Source: Lachnospiraceae bacterium (GTDB lineage Bacteria > Bacillota > Clostridia > Lachnospirales > Lachnospiraceae). Taken from it: a stretch of 64,000 nucleotides of DNA. The position numbers were made by a program, and so were the translations under genes. This document shows, one piece after another, positions 53,622 to 63,154 of the stretch. The stretch's first letter is position 1. Each line of letters opens with the position of its first letter. The notes beneath the pieces are model-generated. The model worked only from the letters and a program-made list of their open reading frames with translations. It searched no databases and was not told where the DNA came from. The stretch is taken from NCBI GenBank assembly GCA_949383255.1, contig CASJPF010000007.1, forward strand, positions 54,662 to 118,661. Direction: 5' to 3'.

Positions 53622-55577
53622 ATGTACGAAAACCAGAAGGGACTGATTTTTACAAATGACAGGTGCATTGGTTGTAATAAATGTATTTCAGTCTGTCCGG
53701 TCATTGTTGCAAACAGGGCTGTTAAGACAGAAGAAGGACTTCAGAGAATCGAGGTAGACGGCAATAAATGTATCGCATGTGGTGCCTGTTTTGATGCGTG
53801 TGAACACAATGCAAGAGAATTTGTGGATGATACGGAAGAATTTTTTATGGCACTTGCAAAAGGAGAACGGATATCTATTTTATGGGCGCCTGCATTTGCT
53901 GCCAATTATCCAAATGAATATAAAAAAATCCTTGGCGGCTTAAAAAAGATGGGAGTAAATCGTATTATCAGTGTAAGTTTTGGCGCAGATATTACAACGT
54001 GGGGATATATTAAGTATATTTCGGAACACAATTTTACAGGAGGGATTTCCCAGCCTTGCCCAGCGATTGTAAACTATGTGGAACACTACATACCAGAGTT
54101 GATACCAAAGCTTGTTCCAGTGCAAAGCCCACTTATGTGCGCTGCAATCTATGCAAAAAAATATCTGAATATTACAGACAAATTAGCATTTATCAGCCCT
54201 TGTATTGCCAAAAAAGATGAGATTAATGATCCCAAAAACAAGGGTTATGTAAGTTACAATGTTACATTTGACCATCTAATCCAATACGCGAGAAAGCATC
54301 ATATCAAGGCAGAACCAGCACCAAATGAGATTGAATATGGGTTAGGTTCGATTTATCCTATGCCTGGCGGGCTGAAAGAAAATGTATACTGGTTTTGTGG
54401 TGAGCAAGTATTTATTCGCCAAATTGAAGGGGAAAAACATGCCTATGAATTTTTGGAAGACTACAAAAATAGGGTGCTCGGAGGAAAGAAGCTTCCATTT
54501 ATGGTTGATGCGCTAAACTGTGCAAAGGGGTGTATTTATGGCACCGGGATAGAGGAGGAAAAGACAAAGACGGACGATATTCTCTATGAGCTTCAAGTAA
54601 TCAAGGAGGCGAGCAAATCCAATAGAAGGGGCAGTGCATGGGCAAGGAGAGCGACGCCAGCACAAAGGTTAAGAAACCTCAATAGGCAGTTTGCACGGCT
54701 TGACATTAAAGATTTTATGCGTGAATATACAGATAAGTCAGATGGAAATAGGATACAGGTGCCAAATCAGTCAGAACTAAATACGATTTTTGCCGATATG
54801 AATAAGAATAATACAATACAACAGCATATTAATTGTAGTGCTTGTGGCTATAATACTTGTGTTGAAATGGCGACTGCGATTCATAATGGGTGTAATAATA
54901 AAGACAGTTGTGTTCACTACATTAAAAATGTAGCGGAGGAGGAGAAGGAGCGCATTCAGGAAATCTCCTATGAGGTCGAAGCGAAGAATGAGGAGATGGC
55001 AAAGAAGAATGCGACAATTGAAGAGATGGTTGCAGAGGCCTACGGTGAATTTAACACATTGAATATTTCCATTGATGAGATGATTGATGGTAATAATAAC
55101 AATGCTGATGAAAGTACTAATATCAGTATGGCAATGTTAGAGGTCGTGAATTTCTGCGAGGATATGAGAAAATCGTTTGGGGAGATTCATGAACTTTTGG
55201 AGCAGCTTGGAGGGAACAATGAGAATATTACAAAGGTAGCTGCCAAGACAAATCTTCTTTCTCTCAACGCTTCGATTGAAGCGGCAAGAGCTGGTGAAGT
55301 TGGAAAAGGATTTGCAGTAGTCGCGCAGGAGATTAAGACATTGAGTGATGTCAGCAGAAGTGCTGCGGACGATAGCAGTAAGAATAAAGATCACATTGTG
55401 ACAGCAATGACAAGGTTAATGGAGAGTTCAGAAAATCTAATGAAGATTGTAGATAATGTAAATGAACGGATAACGAACCTAGCAGCAAGCACAGAGGAAA
55501 TTGCCGCGTCTGCTACAATGATTGGGCAGGTGGCATCTGAGTTACATATGAAATTTGACCGAATTAAGGCACTGTAA
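53622..55577 (+). CDS. sensory [FeFe]-hydrogenase fused to a chemoreceptor signalling domain
   Basis: A 651-residue soluble protein. Two ferredoxin-type clusters ([13 protein letters not shown] and [13 protein letters not shown]) precede a hydrogenase H-cluster domain. Its three motifs are variant: [10 protein letters not shown] (Cys146), [10 protein letters not shown] (Cys194) and [12 protein letters not shown] (Cys300, Cys304). A further four-cysteine Fe-S domain follows ([20 protein letters not shown]). After a coiled coil comes a methyl-accepting chemotaxis signalling hairpin with the tip [20 protein letters not shown]. This matches group C sensory hydrogenases, so it probably senses hydrogen or redox state and signals to CheA. 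The ATG at 53622 is better spaced from AAGGGG than the one at 53613. Confidence 0.88.
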   Translation: MYENQKGLIFTNDRCIGCNKCISVCPVIVANRAVKTEEGLQRIEVDGNKCIACGACFDACEHNAREFVDDTEEFFMALAKGERISILWAPAFAANYPNEYKKILGGLKKMGVNRIISVSFGADITTWGYIKYISEHNFTGGISQPCPAIVNYVEHYIPELIPKLVPVQSPLMCAAIYAKKYLNITDKLAFISPCIAKKDEINDPKNKGYVSYNVTFDHLIQYARKHHIKAEPAPNEIEYGLGSIYPMPGGLKENVYWFCGEQVFIRQIEGEKHAYEFLEDYKNRVLGGKKLPFMVDALNCAKGCIYGTGIEEEKTKTDDILYELQVIKEASKSNRRGSAWARRATPAQRLRNLNRQFARLDIKDFMREYTDKSDGNRIQVPNQSELNTIFADMNKNNTIQQHINCSACGYNTCVEMATAIHNGCNNKDSCVHYIKNVAEEEKERIQEISYEVEAKNEEMAKKNATIEEMVAEAYGEFNTLNISIDEMIDGNNNNADESTNISMAMLEVVNFCEDMRKSFGEIHELLEQLGGNNENITKVAAKTNLLSLNASIEAARAGEVGKGFAVVAQEIKTLSDVSRSAADDSSKNKDHIVTAMTRLMESSENLMKIVDNVNERITNLAASTEEIAASATMIGQVASELHMKFDRIKAL

Positions 55578-55710
55578 ATTGTTACTATTCACGGTATGGA
55601 AATCGCGAATAGTAATGATTTGGAGCGGTATTTGAAGTTTTGCTTCGCAAAAATTGCCCCTCATTTCTCAATCATGTTCTCACAGAATGCACAGTTTATG
55701 CGCATTCCTG
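55578..55710 (-). repeat. dispersed structured repeat (long family), copy C
   Basis: On the minus strand it reads GGAATGCGCATAAACTGTGC, then GAGAACATGATTGAGAAATG, AGGGGCAATTTTTGCGAAGC, AAAACTTCAAATACCGCTCC and, at the end, ACCGTGAATAGTAACAATT. It is inverted relative to copies A and B and lies between the hydrogenase and trpB-like genes. Confidence 0.65.
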
Positions 55711-55823
55711 ACTCATGAAAAATAACCTGTAAATCTTTCAGTTTGATGGTTGAAGTTCCTAGGAATAAAGCGTATAATCAAAATGATATATTAAATTAAA
55801 TCAAGGAAAGTGAGACAAAAATT

Positions 55824-57200
55824 ATGAGCAGTAAAATACCATACAAAATATATCTAGAAGAGAGTGAGATGCCAAAACAGTGGTATAATGTCAGGGCAGA
55901 TATGAAAAATAAGCCGGCACCAATACTAAATCCCGCGACAATGAAGCCGGTCACTGTAGAAGAGTTGGCACCTATTTTTTGTGAGGAACTGGCAAAACAA
56001 GAGTTGGATGATACCACGCCATATTTTGATATACCGCAGGAAATTAGAGATTTTTATAGAATGTACCGTCCGTCGCCACTCACGCGTGCATACTGCCTTG
56101 AGAAGAAATTGGATACCCCAGCACATATTTATTATAAGTTTGAGGGAAATAATACATCGGGAAGTCATAAACTTAACTCGGCAATTGCACAGGCTTACTA
56201 TGCAAAACAGCAAGGGTTAAAGGGTGTTACCACAGAGACTGGAGCAGGTCAGTGGGGAACAGCGTTATCGATGGCATGTTCTTACTTTGAGTTGGATTGT
56301 CAGGTGTATATGGTGAAGGTGTCCTATGAACAAAAACCTTTTCGACGCGAGGTTATGCGGACTTATGGGGCAAAAGTGACACCGTCGCCGTCTATGCTCA
56401 CAAATATTGGCAGAAAAATTAACGAAGAATTTCCGGGAACGACGGGAAGCCTTGGCTGTGCAATTTCAGAGGCGGTTGAGGCTGCCACGACACAAGATGG
56501 CTATCGCTACGTGTTGGGTTCCGTGTTGTCTCAGGTATTGTTGCATCAGACAATTATTGGTCTTGAGACAAAATCTGCGCTCAATAAATATGGTATCAAG
56601 GCAGATATGATTATAGGCTGTGCGGGTGGTGGTTCTAACTTAGGCGGATTGATTTCTCCATTTGCGGGAGAGATGTTGCGCGGAGAAGCAAAGTATGACA
56701 TTATTGCAGTGGAACCTGCTTCTTGCCCTAGTCTTACCAGAGGTGTTTATGCATATGATTATTGTGATACAGGAAAAATTTGCCCACTGGCAAAGATGTA
56801 CACATTGGGAAGCGGATTTATTCCATCTGCAAACCATGCAGGAGGATTGCGTTATCACGGTATGAGTTCGATTGTATCACAACTATATGAGGACGGTATT
56901 ATTTCTGCGCGCAGTGTAGAGCAGACAGAGGTGTTTAAGGCTGCACAAACTTTTGCAAAAGTGGAGGGAATTCTGCCAGCACCTGAGAGCAGCCATGCAA
57001 TCAAAGTGGCGATTGATGAGGCTTTGAAGTGTAAAGAGACAGGAGAAGCGAAAAATATTGTGTTCGGTCTTACTGGAACAGGATATTTTGATATGGTTGC
57101 ATACCAGAAATTCAACGACGGTGAAATGTCAGATTATATTCCTACGGATGAGGAACTCGCAAAGAGCATTGCATCTTTGCCGAAAGTTGAGGAGAGATAA
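55824..57200 (+). CDS. TrpB2-type tryptophan synthase beta chain
   Basis: A 458-residue PLP enzyme. The lysine of GNNTSGSHKLNSA (Lys116) binds PLP, AGGGSNLGG binds the phosphate, and TTETGAGQWGTALSMACSYF and SLGCAISEAVEAA follow. The long N-terminal part and the sequence RPSPLTRAYCLEKKL are those of TrpB2 proteins, which work without TrpA or use other indole sources. No other trp gene is near. The ATG has a CAAGGAAAG site. Confidence 0.9.
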   Translation: MSSKIPYKIYLEESEMPKQWYNVRADMKNKPAPILNPATMKPVTVEELAPIFCEELAKQELDDTTPYFDIPQEIRDFYRMYRPSPLTRAYCLEKKLDTPAHIYYKFEGNNTSGSHKLNSAIAQAYYAKQQGLKGVTTETGAGQWGTALSMACSYFELDCQVYMVKVSYEQKPFRREVMRTYGAKVTPSPSMLTNIGRKINEEFPGTTGSLGCAISEAVEAATTQDGYRYVLGSVLSQVLLHQTIIGLETKSALNKYGIKADMIIGCAGGGSNLGGLISPFAGEMLRGEAKYDIIAVEPASCPSLTRGVYAYDYCDTGKICPLAKMYTLGSGFIPSANHAGGLRYHGMSSIVSQLYEDGIISARSVEQTEVFKAAQTFAKVEGILPAPESSHAIKVAIDEALKCKETGEAKNIVFGLTGTGYFDMVAYQKFNDGEMSDYIPTDEELAKSIASLPKVEER

Positions 57201-57207
57201 GAAAGCA

Positions 57208-57243
57208 GAAAAAGGGCTGGAAGAAAGACCAGTCCTTTTCTTC
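57208..57243 (+). terminator. terminator after the trpB-like gene
   Basis: AAAAGGGCTGG and CCAGTCCTTTT form an 11-bp stem with one G-U pair, followed by CTTC. Confidence 0.6.
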
Positions 57244-57259
57244 AAAAAAATATAAAAAA

Positions 57260-57332
57260 TGGGGCCTACAGGGCTCGAACCTGTGACCCTCTGCTTGTAA
57301 GGCAGATGCTCTCCCAGCTGAGCTAAGACCCC
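57260..57332 (-). tRNA. tRNA-Val (anticodon UAC)
   Basis: On the minus strand GGGGTCT pairs with AGGCCCC, with A as discriminator. The anticodon loop CTTACAA gives UAC, and the T arm is ACAGGTTCGAGCCCTGT. The D arm is GCTCAGCTGGGAGAGC. Confidence 0.95.
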
Positions 57333-57363
57333 AATTTACACAGTTACTTCAACTGACTCGTTT

Positions 57364-57392
57364 ATTATATTCGTTTTAAATTTAAATGTCAA
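57364..57392 (-). promoter_or_regulatory. tRNA-Val promoter
   Basis: On the minus strand TTGACA and TATAAT match consensus exactly with 17-base spacing. Confidence 0.75.
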
Positions 57393-57498
57393 TACTTTTA
57401 TATAAAAATTTATATTAGGAATAGGTCTTTTTTAATCAAAAGATATATGATAAAATTAGATAGATATTTAGCGAAGGATTAGGAAAGGGAATTATGGA

Positions 57499-57963
57499 AT
57501 GAAAGTGATTGTGCATGACCTACAAGAAAAGTCATGGCAGGTACTCGGAATGCAGTTTCATGAGAAGGATATTATCATTGGGGAAAGCATGGAGACAGCT
57601 GAGAAGGATATAGAAAAATTGATTGGAAGTTGTCGTCAATTGGTGCTGATTAGTCGTTGTGTATATGGTGGATTCAGTCCTTTTATTCAGGGGGTGCTCA
57701 ATAAATGCAGAAGGCATTTTGGACCGTTTCTTGAGATGCGGCATGGTCAGACACACTATCAAGTACACAATGGAAATAAAAATGAATTTGGTATGGTTTG
57801 TTGCTTTTATGGAGACCAGATTACGGCGAAAGAGGAGCAGTCAGCAAGGATACAGTCTGTGTCTGATGGGATTTCTCTTCAGGCAAGGGGAGTAAAGATT
57901 GTCTTTTATAATACTGTTGATGAGTTAAAAAACTGTAAGGAGCTGAGCAGTTTTTTTGCATAG
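57499..57963 (+). CDS. flavodoxin-fold protein
   Basis: A 154-residue protein with alternating strands and helices. QLVLISRCVYGGFSPFIQGV and LNKCRRHFGPF resemble the flavin-binding loop and following helix of NADPH-dependent FMN reductases. HGQTHYQVH and MVCCFYGDQIT complete the pattern. A redox role with FMN is likely; the partner is unknown. The next gene encodes a similar-sized protein and starts 18 bases after this stop, preceded by an AAGGAGG site. Confidence 0.65.
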   Translation: MKVIVHDLQEKSWQVLGMQFHEKDIIIGESMETAEKDIEKLIGSCRQLVLISRCVYGGFSPFIQGVLNKCRRHFGPFLEMRHGQTHYQVHNGNKNEFGMVCCFYGDQITAKEEQSARIQSVSDGISLQARGVKIVFYNTVDELKNCKELSSFFA

Positions 57964-57981
57964 TTGAAGGAGGTGGGCAGC

Positions 57982-58602
57982 GTGGTTCTGTTTCTGGATG
58001 GAGGGTGTGTATTGGCAAGAAATCAGGACTTCAGTGTGAGCAGTATGAGAAGTTATTTGCAACAAGAAGAGCTGATCACAGCTAAGATTACAGAGAACAT
58101 GGACTGGAATAAAGTGTGTAGGTATCTGGAAGAGGCACAAGCGATAGTGTTGGCAGCGGATGTTTATCTGGATAGTGTATCTTCAGAGGTTTTGAGATTT
58201 TTGGAGAAGGTTGAGCAGGCGGTGATTGACGGAGAGAGTATTGGAGCGACTTTCTATGCAGTTCTCTATACAGAACTGTATGAGGGAGAACAGACTTGCG
58301 TCGCGATGGAAATCTTAAAAAACTTTTGTTTACGTGCAAATATTACATGGGGTAGAGGGTTGGGGATCGGGGGAAATAATCTGGAGACTGATTCTGGTAA
58401 AAGCAGTTTGTGGAAACGGCTGAGAAAACAAATGGTCGATTTTCGATTGGGTTTTTTACAAGAGCAAGCATTGTTTGTCCGAGAACGAATACAGGGAACT
58501 GATGTTTATATTCATCCTAAGGAGGTGTCAAGAAAAGCGTACATTCGGAAAATAAACCGTCGCGCAAAAAAAATTAATCGCGTAAAAATCGCGCAAAATT
58601 AA
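57982..58602 (+). CDS. flavodoxin-like companion protein
   Basis: About 206 residues starting at GTG, with AAGGAGG 8 bases upstream; a TTG at 57964 would overlap that site. VLFLDGGCVLARNQDFSVSS and AQAIVLAADVYLDSVSSEVL suggest the flavodoxin/FMN-reductase fold, and GATFYAVLYTELYEGEQTCV fits the central strand. The C-terminal 60 residues are strongly basic (AYIRKINRRAKKINRVKIAQ). It seems to be the second subunit of a pair with the preceding gene. Function is unknown. Confidence 0.55.
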   Translation: MVLFLDGGCVLARNQDFSVSSMRSYLQQEELITAKITENMDWNKVCRYLEEAQAIVLAADVYLDSVSSEVLRFLEKVEQAVIDGESIGATFYAVLYTELYEGEQTCVAMEILKNFCLRANITWGRGLGIGGNNLETDSGKSSLWKRLRKQMVDFRLGFLQEQALFVRERIQGTDVYIHPKEVSRKAYIRKINRRAKKINRVKIAQN

Positions 58603-58911
58603 AAAAATCGAGGAAATTATCATAAAAATATCAGCTCTTTCAACAAGAAAGAACAGCCATTTTTACGGGATTTTAACGGAATATGTGGAATTTTGACAGA
58701 TGCTGTATTTTAAACGCAAAAAGTGCGAAAAGTAACTGTTGCAAGATAAATTGACATTCTTATATAATGGACATTGCCAAATCCTGCTAGAATTTGTAAG
58801 TATACGTAAATTGGGAGTGATGTTTATAAATTCTTTAAGCCATGATTATGATTGGGAGACGTGATTTGGGTGGCATTTGGCAGTCAAATGATTGGAATGG
58901 AGGAGAAGTTA
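58603..58911 (+). promoter_or_regulatory. leader of the Spo0A-like gene
   Basis: TTGCAA (58739-58744) and TATAAT (58763-58768) are 18 bases apart. A 14-codon ORF with a GGGAG site ([14 protein letters not shown], 58820-58864) lies downstream of that promoter and before the Spo0A-like start. No clear Spo0A box was seen. The right end overlaps an alternative TTG start at 58852. Confidence 0.4.
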
Positions 58912-59457
58912 ATGGAACAGTTGAACGTAATGACACAGCAGGATAACGAGAAAATATTCAGAATTCTCAGCGATTTATTAACGAAAGACAAGGAATTCCA
59001 AATAATGATCACAGTTCCGGCAGGTTCAAAGCTTACAGACAGTGACAATAGTTTGGTACAGAAGAAGACAGATAGCAGATCCGAATTAAGCTTAGGGGAA
59101 AATGCGCATGATCTTGAGAAAGATGTTACAGATATGATACACGAAATCGGTGTACCTGCGCATATTAAGGGGTACCAGTATCTTCGTGAGGCGATTATGA
59201 TGTCGGTGGAGGATATTGAGATGTTAAACTCTATCACTAAGATTCTTTACCCATCAATTGCAAAGAAATACCAGACAACACCAAGCCGTGTCGAGCGTGC
59301 GATCAGACACGCGATTGAGGTGGCATGGAGTAGAGGAAAAATGGAGACGCTCGACTCTCTGTTTGGATATACGATCAATATCGGTAAGGGCAAACCGACG
59401 AACTCTGAGTTTATCGCCCTGATTGCAGATAAGATCAGACTTCATTACAGAGCATAG
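58912..59457 (+). CDS. Spo0A-type effector domain protein without receiver
   Basis: The start at 58912 has a GGAGGAG site 6 bases upstream, giving 181 residues; an in-frame TTG at 58852 would add 20. Residues about 68-181 are a full Spo0A DNA-binding domain: [20 protein letters not shown], then [20 protein letters not shown] and [18 protein letters not shown], nearly the B. subtilis sequence. The first 67 residues ([20 protein letters not shown] onward) are not a receiver: no aspartate pocket is present. It may bind Spo0A boxes without phosphorylation and so modulate sporulation or metabolism. It lies upstream of glycogen synthase. Confidence 0.85.
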   Translation: MEQLNVMTQQDNEKIFRILSDLLTKDKEFQIMITVPAGSKLTDSDNSLVQKKTDSRSELSLGENAHDLEKDVTDMIHEIGVPAHIKGYQYLREAIMMSVEDIEMLNSITKILYPSIAKKYQTTPSRVERAIRHAIEVAWSRGKMETLDSLFGYTINIGKGKPTNSEFIALIADKIRLHYRA

Positions 59458-59484
59458 GTACAGAGCAATAATGGGACAAATTCC

Positions 59485-59514
59485 TTTACATTCCTGCTGC
59501 GGTTGGTGTATAAT
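59485..59514 (+). promoter_or_regulatory. glgA promoter
   Basis: TTTACA and TATAAT are 18 bases apart, about 55 bases before the glgA start. Confidence 0.6.
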
Positions 59515-59569
59515 AATTATATAAATAATTCGCGAACTCTGGGATTCGTGTAGAAAGGGATTTGATAGT

Positions 59570-61018
59570 ATGAAAAACATTTTATTTGTGGCTTCAGAAG
59601 GTGTACCATTTATTAAAACGGGGGGTCTTGCAGATGTTGTAGGTTCCCTTCCCAAATATTATGATAAGCGGTATTTTGACTCGAGGGTGATACTGCCAAA
59701 ATATATGTGTATGTCAGACAACATGAAATCACTGATGCAGTACAGAACACATTTTTATATGGATTTTATGGGACAGAGCGAGTACGTTGGAGTACTTGAG
59801 GCACAGTATGATGGTATCACATATTACTTTATTGACAATGAGAAAATGTTCGGCGGATTTAAGCCATATAGTGATGACCATGTGGGTGAGATTACAAAGT
59901 TTGTATTTTTCTCAAAAGCAGCGTTATCGATTTTGCCAGTCGTTGGATTCCGGCCCGATATTGTACATTGTCATGACTGGCAGGCAGCGATTATTCCCGT
60001 TTATTTAAAGGAACGGTTTGCGCAGGGTGAATTTTATAGAGGTATGAAGTCAATTATGACAATTCATAATCTTAAGTTTCAGGGAATCTATGACATCAAG
60101 ACAATTCAAAATATTACAGGGCTTGATGGTTCGTATTTTGCACCCGACAAACTAGGATACTTTAAAGACGGAAATCTATTAAAGGGTGGGTTGACCTACG
60201 CAGATGCGATTACAACAGTGAGTGCGACCTATGCGGAGGAGATTAAGACAGATTTCTACGGAGAGAAGCTCAACGGGCTTCTGACTGCGAGAACACATGA
60301 TTTGAGAGGAATTGTAAATGGTATTGATTACAATGAATACAATCCAGATACAGACCAATTTATCGTACATCACTACAATGCTTCCAATTTCAGGAAGGAA
60401 AAGGTTAAGAATAAGCGGGATTTGCAGAAACAGATTGGTCTTGAAGAGAATGACAAAAAGATGATGATTGGCATTGTGTCAAGACTTACAGATCAGAAGG
60501 GTATGGATCTTGTTGCATATATTATGGATGAGCTTTGCAGTAAAGATGACATCCAGTTGGTGGTGCTCGGCACAGGAGAAGAGCGCTATGAAAATATGTT
60601 CCGTCATTTTGACTGGAAATATCACGGCAAGGTTTCCGCACATATCTATTATTCTGAGGAGCTTTCACATAGAATTTATGCCGCTTGTGATGCGTTTTTA
60701 ATGCCATCTCTATTTGAGCCTTGTGGACTCAGCCAGTTGATGTCACTGCGTTATGGTACAGTTCCTATTGTGCGTGAGACAGGTGGACTGAAAGATACTG
60801 TGGAACCATATAATGAGTATGAAAATAAAGGTACAGGATTCAGCTTTGTAAATTATAATGCGCATGAGATGCTCAATACAATTCGCTACGCAGAACAAGT
60901 ATATTATGACAGAAAGCGTGAGTGGAACAAGATTGTAGACAGAGGAATGGCAGTGGATTATTCTTGGGGTATGTCTGCGATGAAATATCAAGAAATGTAT
61001 GACTGGATGATAGGTTAG
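59570..61018 (+). CDS. glgA: glycogen synthase
   Basis: A 482-residue GT5 enzyme that extends alpha-1,4-glucan from ADP-glucose. IKTGGLADVVGSLPKYY is the ADP-glucose site, HCHDWQAAIIPVYLKE and SRLTDQKGMDLVAYIM follow, and PSLFEPCGLSQLMSLRYGTV carries the conserved C-terminal glutamate. The ATG has an AAAGGGA site. Other glycogen genes are not adjacent; a GH13 enzyme lies 14 kb away. Confidence 0.95.
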   Translation: MKNILFVASEGVPFIKTGGLADVVGSLPKYYDKRYFDSRVILPKYMCMSDNMKSLMQYRTHFYMDFMGQSEYVGVLEAQYDGITYYFIDNEKMFGGFKPYSDDHVGEITKFVFFSKAALSILPVVGFRPDIVHCHDWQAAIIPVYLKERFAQGEFYRGMKSIMTIHNLKFQGIYDIKTIQNITGLDGSYFAPDKLGYFKDGNLLKGGLTYADAITTVSATYAEEIKTDFYGEKLNGLLTARTHDLRGIVNGIDYNEYNPDTDQFIVHHYNASNFRKEKVKNKRDLQKQIGLEENDKKMMIGIVSRLTDQKGMDLVAYIMDELCSKDDIQLVVLGTGEERYENMFRHFDWKYHGKVSAHIYYSEELSHRIYAACDAFLMPSLFEPCGLSQLMSLRYGTVPIVRETGGLKDTVEPYNEYENKGTGFSFVNYNAHEMLNTIRYAEQVYYDRKREWNKIVDRGMAVDYSWGMSAMKYQEMYDWMIG

Positions 61019-61022
61019 TACA

Positions 61023-62762
61023 ATGGCATTTGACGGAGTAACGATTGCAGGAGTCGTCAGTGAACTGAAAGAAACGCTGATTGGGAATCGGATTTATAAG
61101 ATTGCGCAACCCGAAAAAGATGAGCTTCTTCTGACGATAAAAGGAAGTTGCGGGCAGGTTCGAGTGCTGATGTCAGCAGACGCATCGCTGCCGCTGCTTT
61201 ATCTGACAGAGAAGAATAAGACGAGTCCAATGACAGCACCAAATTTCTGTATGCTTTTGAGAAAGCATTTGCAGAATGCTCGAATTGTATCCGTGATGCA
61301 GCCAGGACTAGAGCGTATTGTGCGATTTGAGTTAGAACATTTAAACGAACTTGGGGACTTGTGTAAGAAATATCTAATTATAGAATTGATGGGAAAGCAT
61401 AGCAATATTATATTTTGCGATGAAAAAGATATGATTATTGACAGTATTAAGCATATCTCGGGAATGGTAAGCTCTGTCCGGGAGGTTTTGCCGGGACGCG
61501 CGTATTTTATTCCAAAAACACAGGAAAAGGCAGAGTTGTTGGAATGCACACCAGAGCAGATTATGGCAGTGTTAAAGGCGCGAAATATGCCAGTATTTAA
61601 AGCGATATATACTGGCTTTACGGGAATATCGCCCTGTGTTGCGCATGAGCTGTGTGTCAGGGCAGAGATTGACGCGGACTGGTCTTCTTCAGAATTGGAC
61701 GAGGAGGCGCTTTCACGGCTGATGGTTGTACTTTGCAGCTTGGCAGATGATGTGCGAGAGGGAAGATTTTACTATCATGTTGTATATGAGAATCATCTGC
61801 CAGTTGAATATGCTGCCACAAGACTAAGTTCTTATTCACAGGAGCAGAGTAGAAAATTTGCGCGGGTTTCTGAGCTTTTGGAATATTATTATGCCGAAAA
61901 AAATACCATCACGCGTATCAGGCAGCGCTCCGCAGATTTGCGCAGAATTGTTCAGACCGCGCTTGAGCGGAATGTCAAGAAATATGACTTGCAGAGAAAG
62001 CAGCTTGAGGATACGAAAAAGCGGGAAAAATATAAGGTGTATGGTGAACTTTTAAATACGTATGGTTACGAGGTGGAGATTGGCGCAAAGTCGATGGAGG
62101 CTTTCAATTATTATGATGGTCAGAAGATAACCATACCGCTTGATCCAACCCTCTCCGCAGGAGAAAATGCCAAAAAGTATTTTGACAAGTATCAGAAATT
62201 AAAGCGTACTTGTGAGGCATTGACAACATTGACAAAGGAGACAAAAGAGGAAATCGAACATCTTTCCTCCATTAGTACAGCGCTTGATATTGCACTTCGA
62301 GAAGAAGATTTGGTCCAGATTAAGGAGGAGCTAATCGAGAGCGGTTATATTAGGAGAAAGGGTAATACAAAGCGGGAGAAAGTAACGAGCAAGCCATTTC
62401 ACTATATTAGCAGTGATGGATACCATATCTATGTCGGCAAAAATAATTATCAGAATGAAGAACTTACTTTTAAGCTTGCCACTGGAAATGACTGGTGGTT
62501 TCATACAAAAGGGATACCTGGTTCGCATGTGATAGTAAAAGCGAATGGAGATGAACTTCCAGATAGTGTATTTGAGGAAGCTGGAAGGCTTGCAGCGCAC
62601 TATTCGCAGGCAAGAGGACAGGAGAAGGTAGAGATTGACTACACACAGAAGAAGAATGTCAAGAAACCAAATGGTTCCAAGCCCGGTTTTGTGGTATATT
62701 ATACCAATTATTCACTTGTAATCAACTCGGATATTACAGGGATACAACAGGTGGAAGATTAG
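61023..62762 (+). CDS. rqcH: RqcH/NFACT family ribosome quality-control protein
   Basis: A 579-residue protein with the NFACT layout: an N-terminal domain (MAFDGVTIAGVVSELKETLI, PNFCMLLRKHLQNARIVSVM), a long coiled coil about 270-430 and the C-terminal NFACT-R/DUF814 domain (HYISSDGYHIYVGKNNYQNE, ATGNDWWFHTKGIPGSHVIV). RqcH adds alanine tails to nascent chains on stalled large ribosomal subunits. Older annotations call such proteins fibronectin-binding. It starts 4 bases after glgA and is probably co-transcribed. Confidence 0.92.
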   Translation: MAFDGVTIAGVVSELKETLIGNRIYKIAQPEKDELLLTIKGSCGQVRVLMSADASLPLLYLTEKNKTSPMTAPNFCMLLRKHLQNARIVSVMQPGLERIVRFELEHLNELGDLCKKYLIIELMGKHSNIIFCDEKDMIIDSIKHISGMVSSVREVLPGRAYFIPKTQEKAELLECTPEQIMAVLKARNMPVFKAIYTGFTGISPCVAHELCVRAEIDADWSSSELDEEALSRLMVVLCSLADDVREGRFYYHVVYENHLPVEYAATRLSSYSQEQSRKFARVSELLEYYYAEKNTITRIRQRSADLRRIVQTALERNVKKYDLQRKQLEDTKKREKYKVYGELLNTYGYEVEIGAKSMEAFNYYDGQKITIPLDPTLSAGENAKKYFDKYQKLKRTCEALTTLTKETKEEIEHLSSISTALDIALREEDLVQIKEELIESGYIRRKGNTKREKVTSKPFHYISSDGYHIYVGKNNYQNEELTFKLATGNDWWFHTKGIPGSHVIVKANGDELPDSVFEEAGRLAAHYSQARGQEKVEIDYTQKKNVKKPNGSKPGFVVYYTNYSLVINSDITGIQQVED

Positions 62763-62777
62763 AAACTATAAAAATTT

Positions 62778-62847
62778 AAGAATGCCATCGACATTCTTGC
62801 TGCGGCGTGCGGGTCAGTTCTGTTGACATATTACAGATTCGCACGCC
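62778..62847 (+). other. paired hairpins downstream of rqcH
   Basis: AAGAATG/CATTCTT (62778-62798) is followed by GGCGTGCG/CGCACGCC (62804-62811 with 62840-62847). They stand close together and lack T-runs. They may protect the transcript end or form part of a small RNA. Confidence 0.35.
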
Positions 62848-62883
62848 TGTAATAAAAGAATATGGTAACCGCATAGTGTGCAT

Positions 62884-62912
62884 AAAAAATCATCGGAATT
62901 CCGGTGATTTTT
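62884..62912 (+). terminator. terminator after rqcH
   Basis: AAAAATCATCGGAATTCCGGTGATTTTTT is a near-perfect hairpin ending in a T-run. Confidence 0.65.
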
Positions 62913-62913
62913 T

Positions 62914-63007
62914 TATGCATAGACCTGTGCAGAGGAAATATGCTGCTAACGTGGTGCACGGGGCGCGGCAAGTCGGGAAAAATTTTTCCCGACTCAATTA
63001 TATATAG
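62914..63007 (+). repeat. dispersed repeat (short family), copy 2
   Basis: It begins TATGCATAGACCTGTGCAG and shares GAGGAAATATG, CTAACGTGG, GGGGCGCGGCAAG and a GGGAAAAA/TTTTTCCC hairpin with copy 1 at 28.3 kb. It too starts right after a terminator. Only one 36-base unit is present here. The ORF through it is a shadow. Confidence 0.6.
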
Positions 63008-63154
63008 CATTCCAAGGAAAATTGTTAGTAAAGTCTATATGAATAATTCGTTGAAATAGTACTAAAGCTCTATACATAACAGGTTTGTTAAAAAGTATGA
63101 TAAAGCAATATGACAGAAGATTTTATTCTTAAATAAAATAATAGGAGAGATGCA

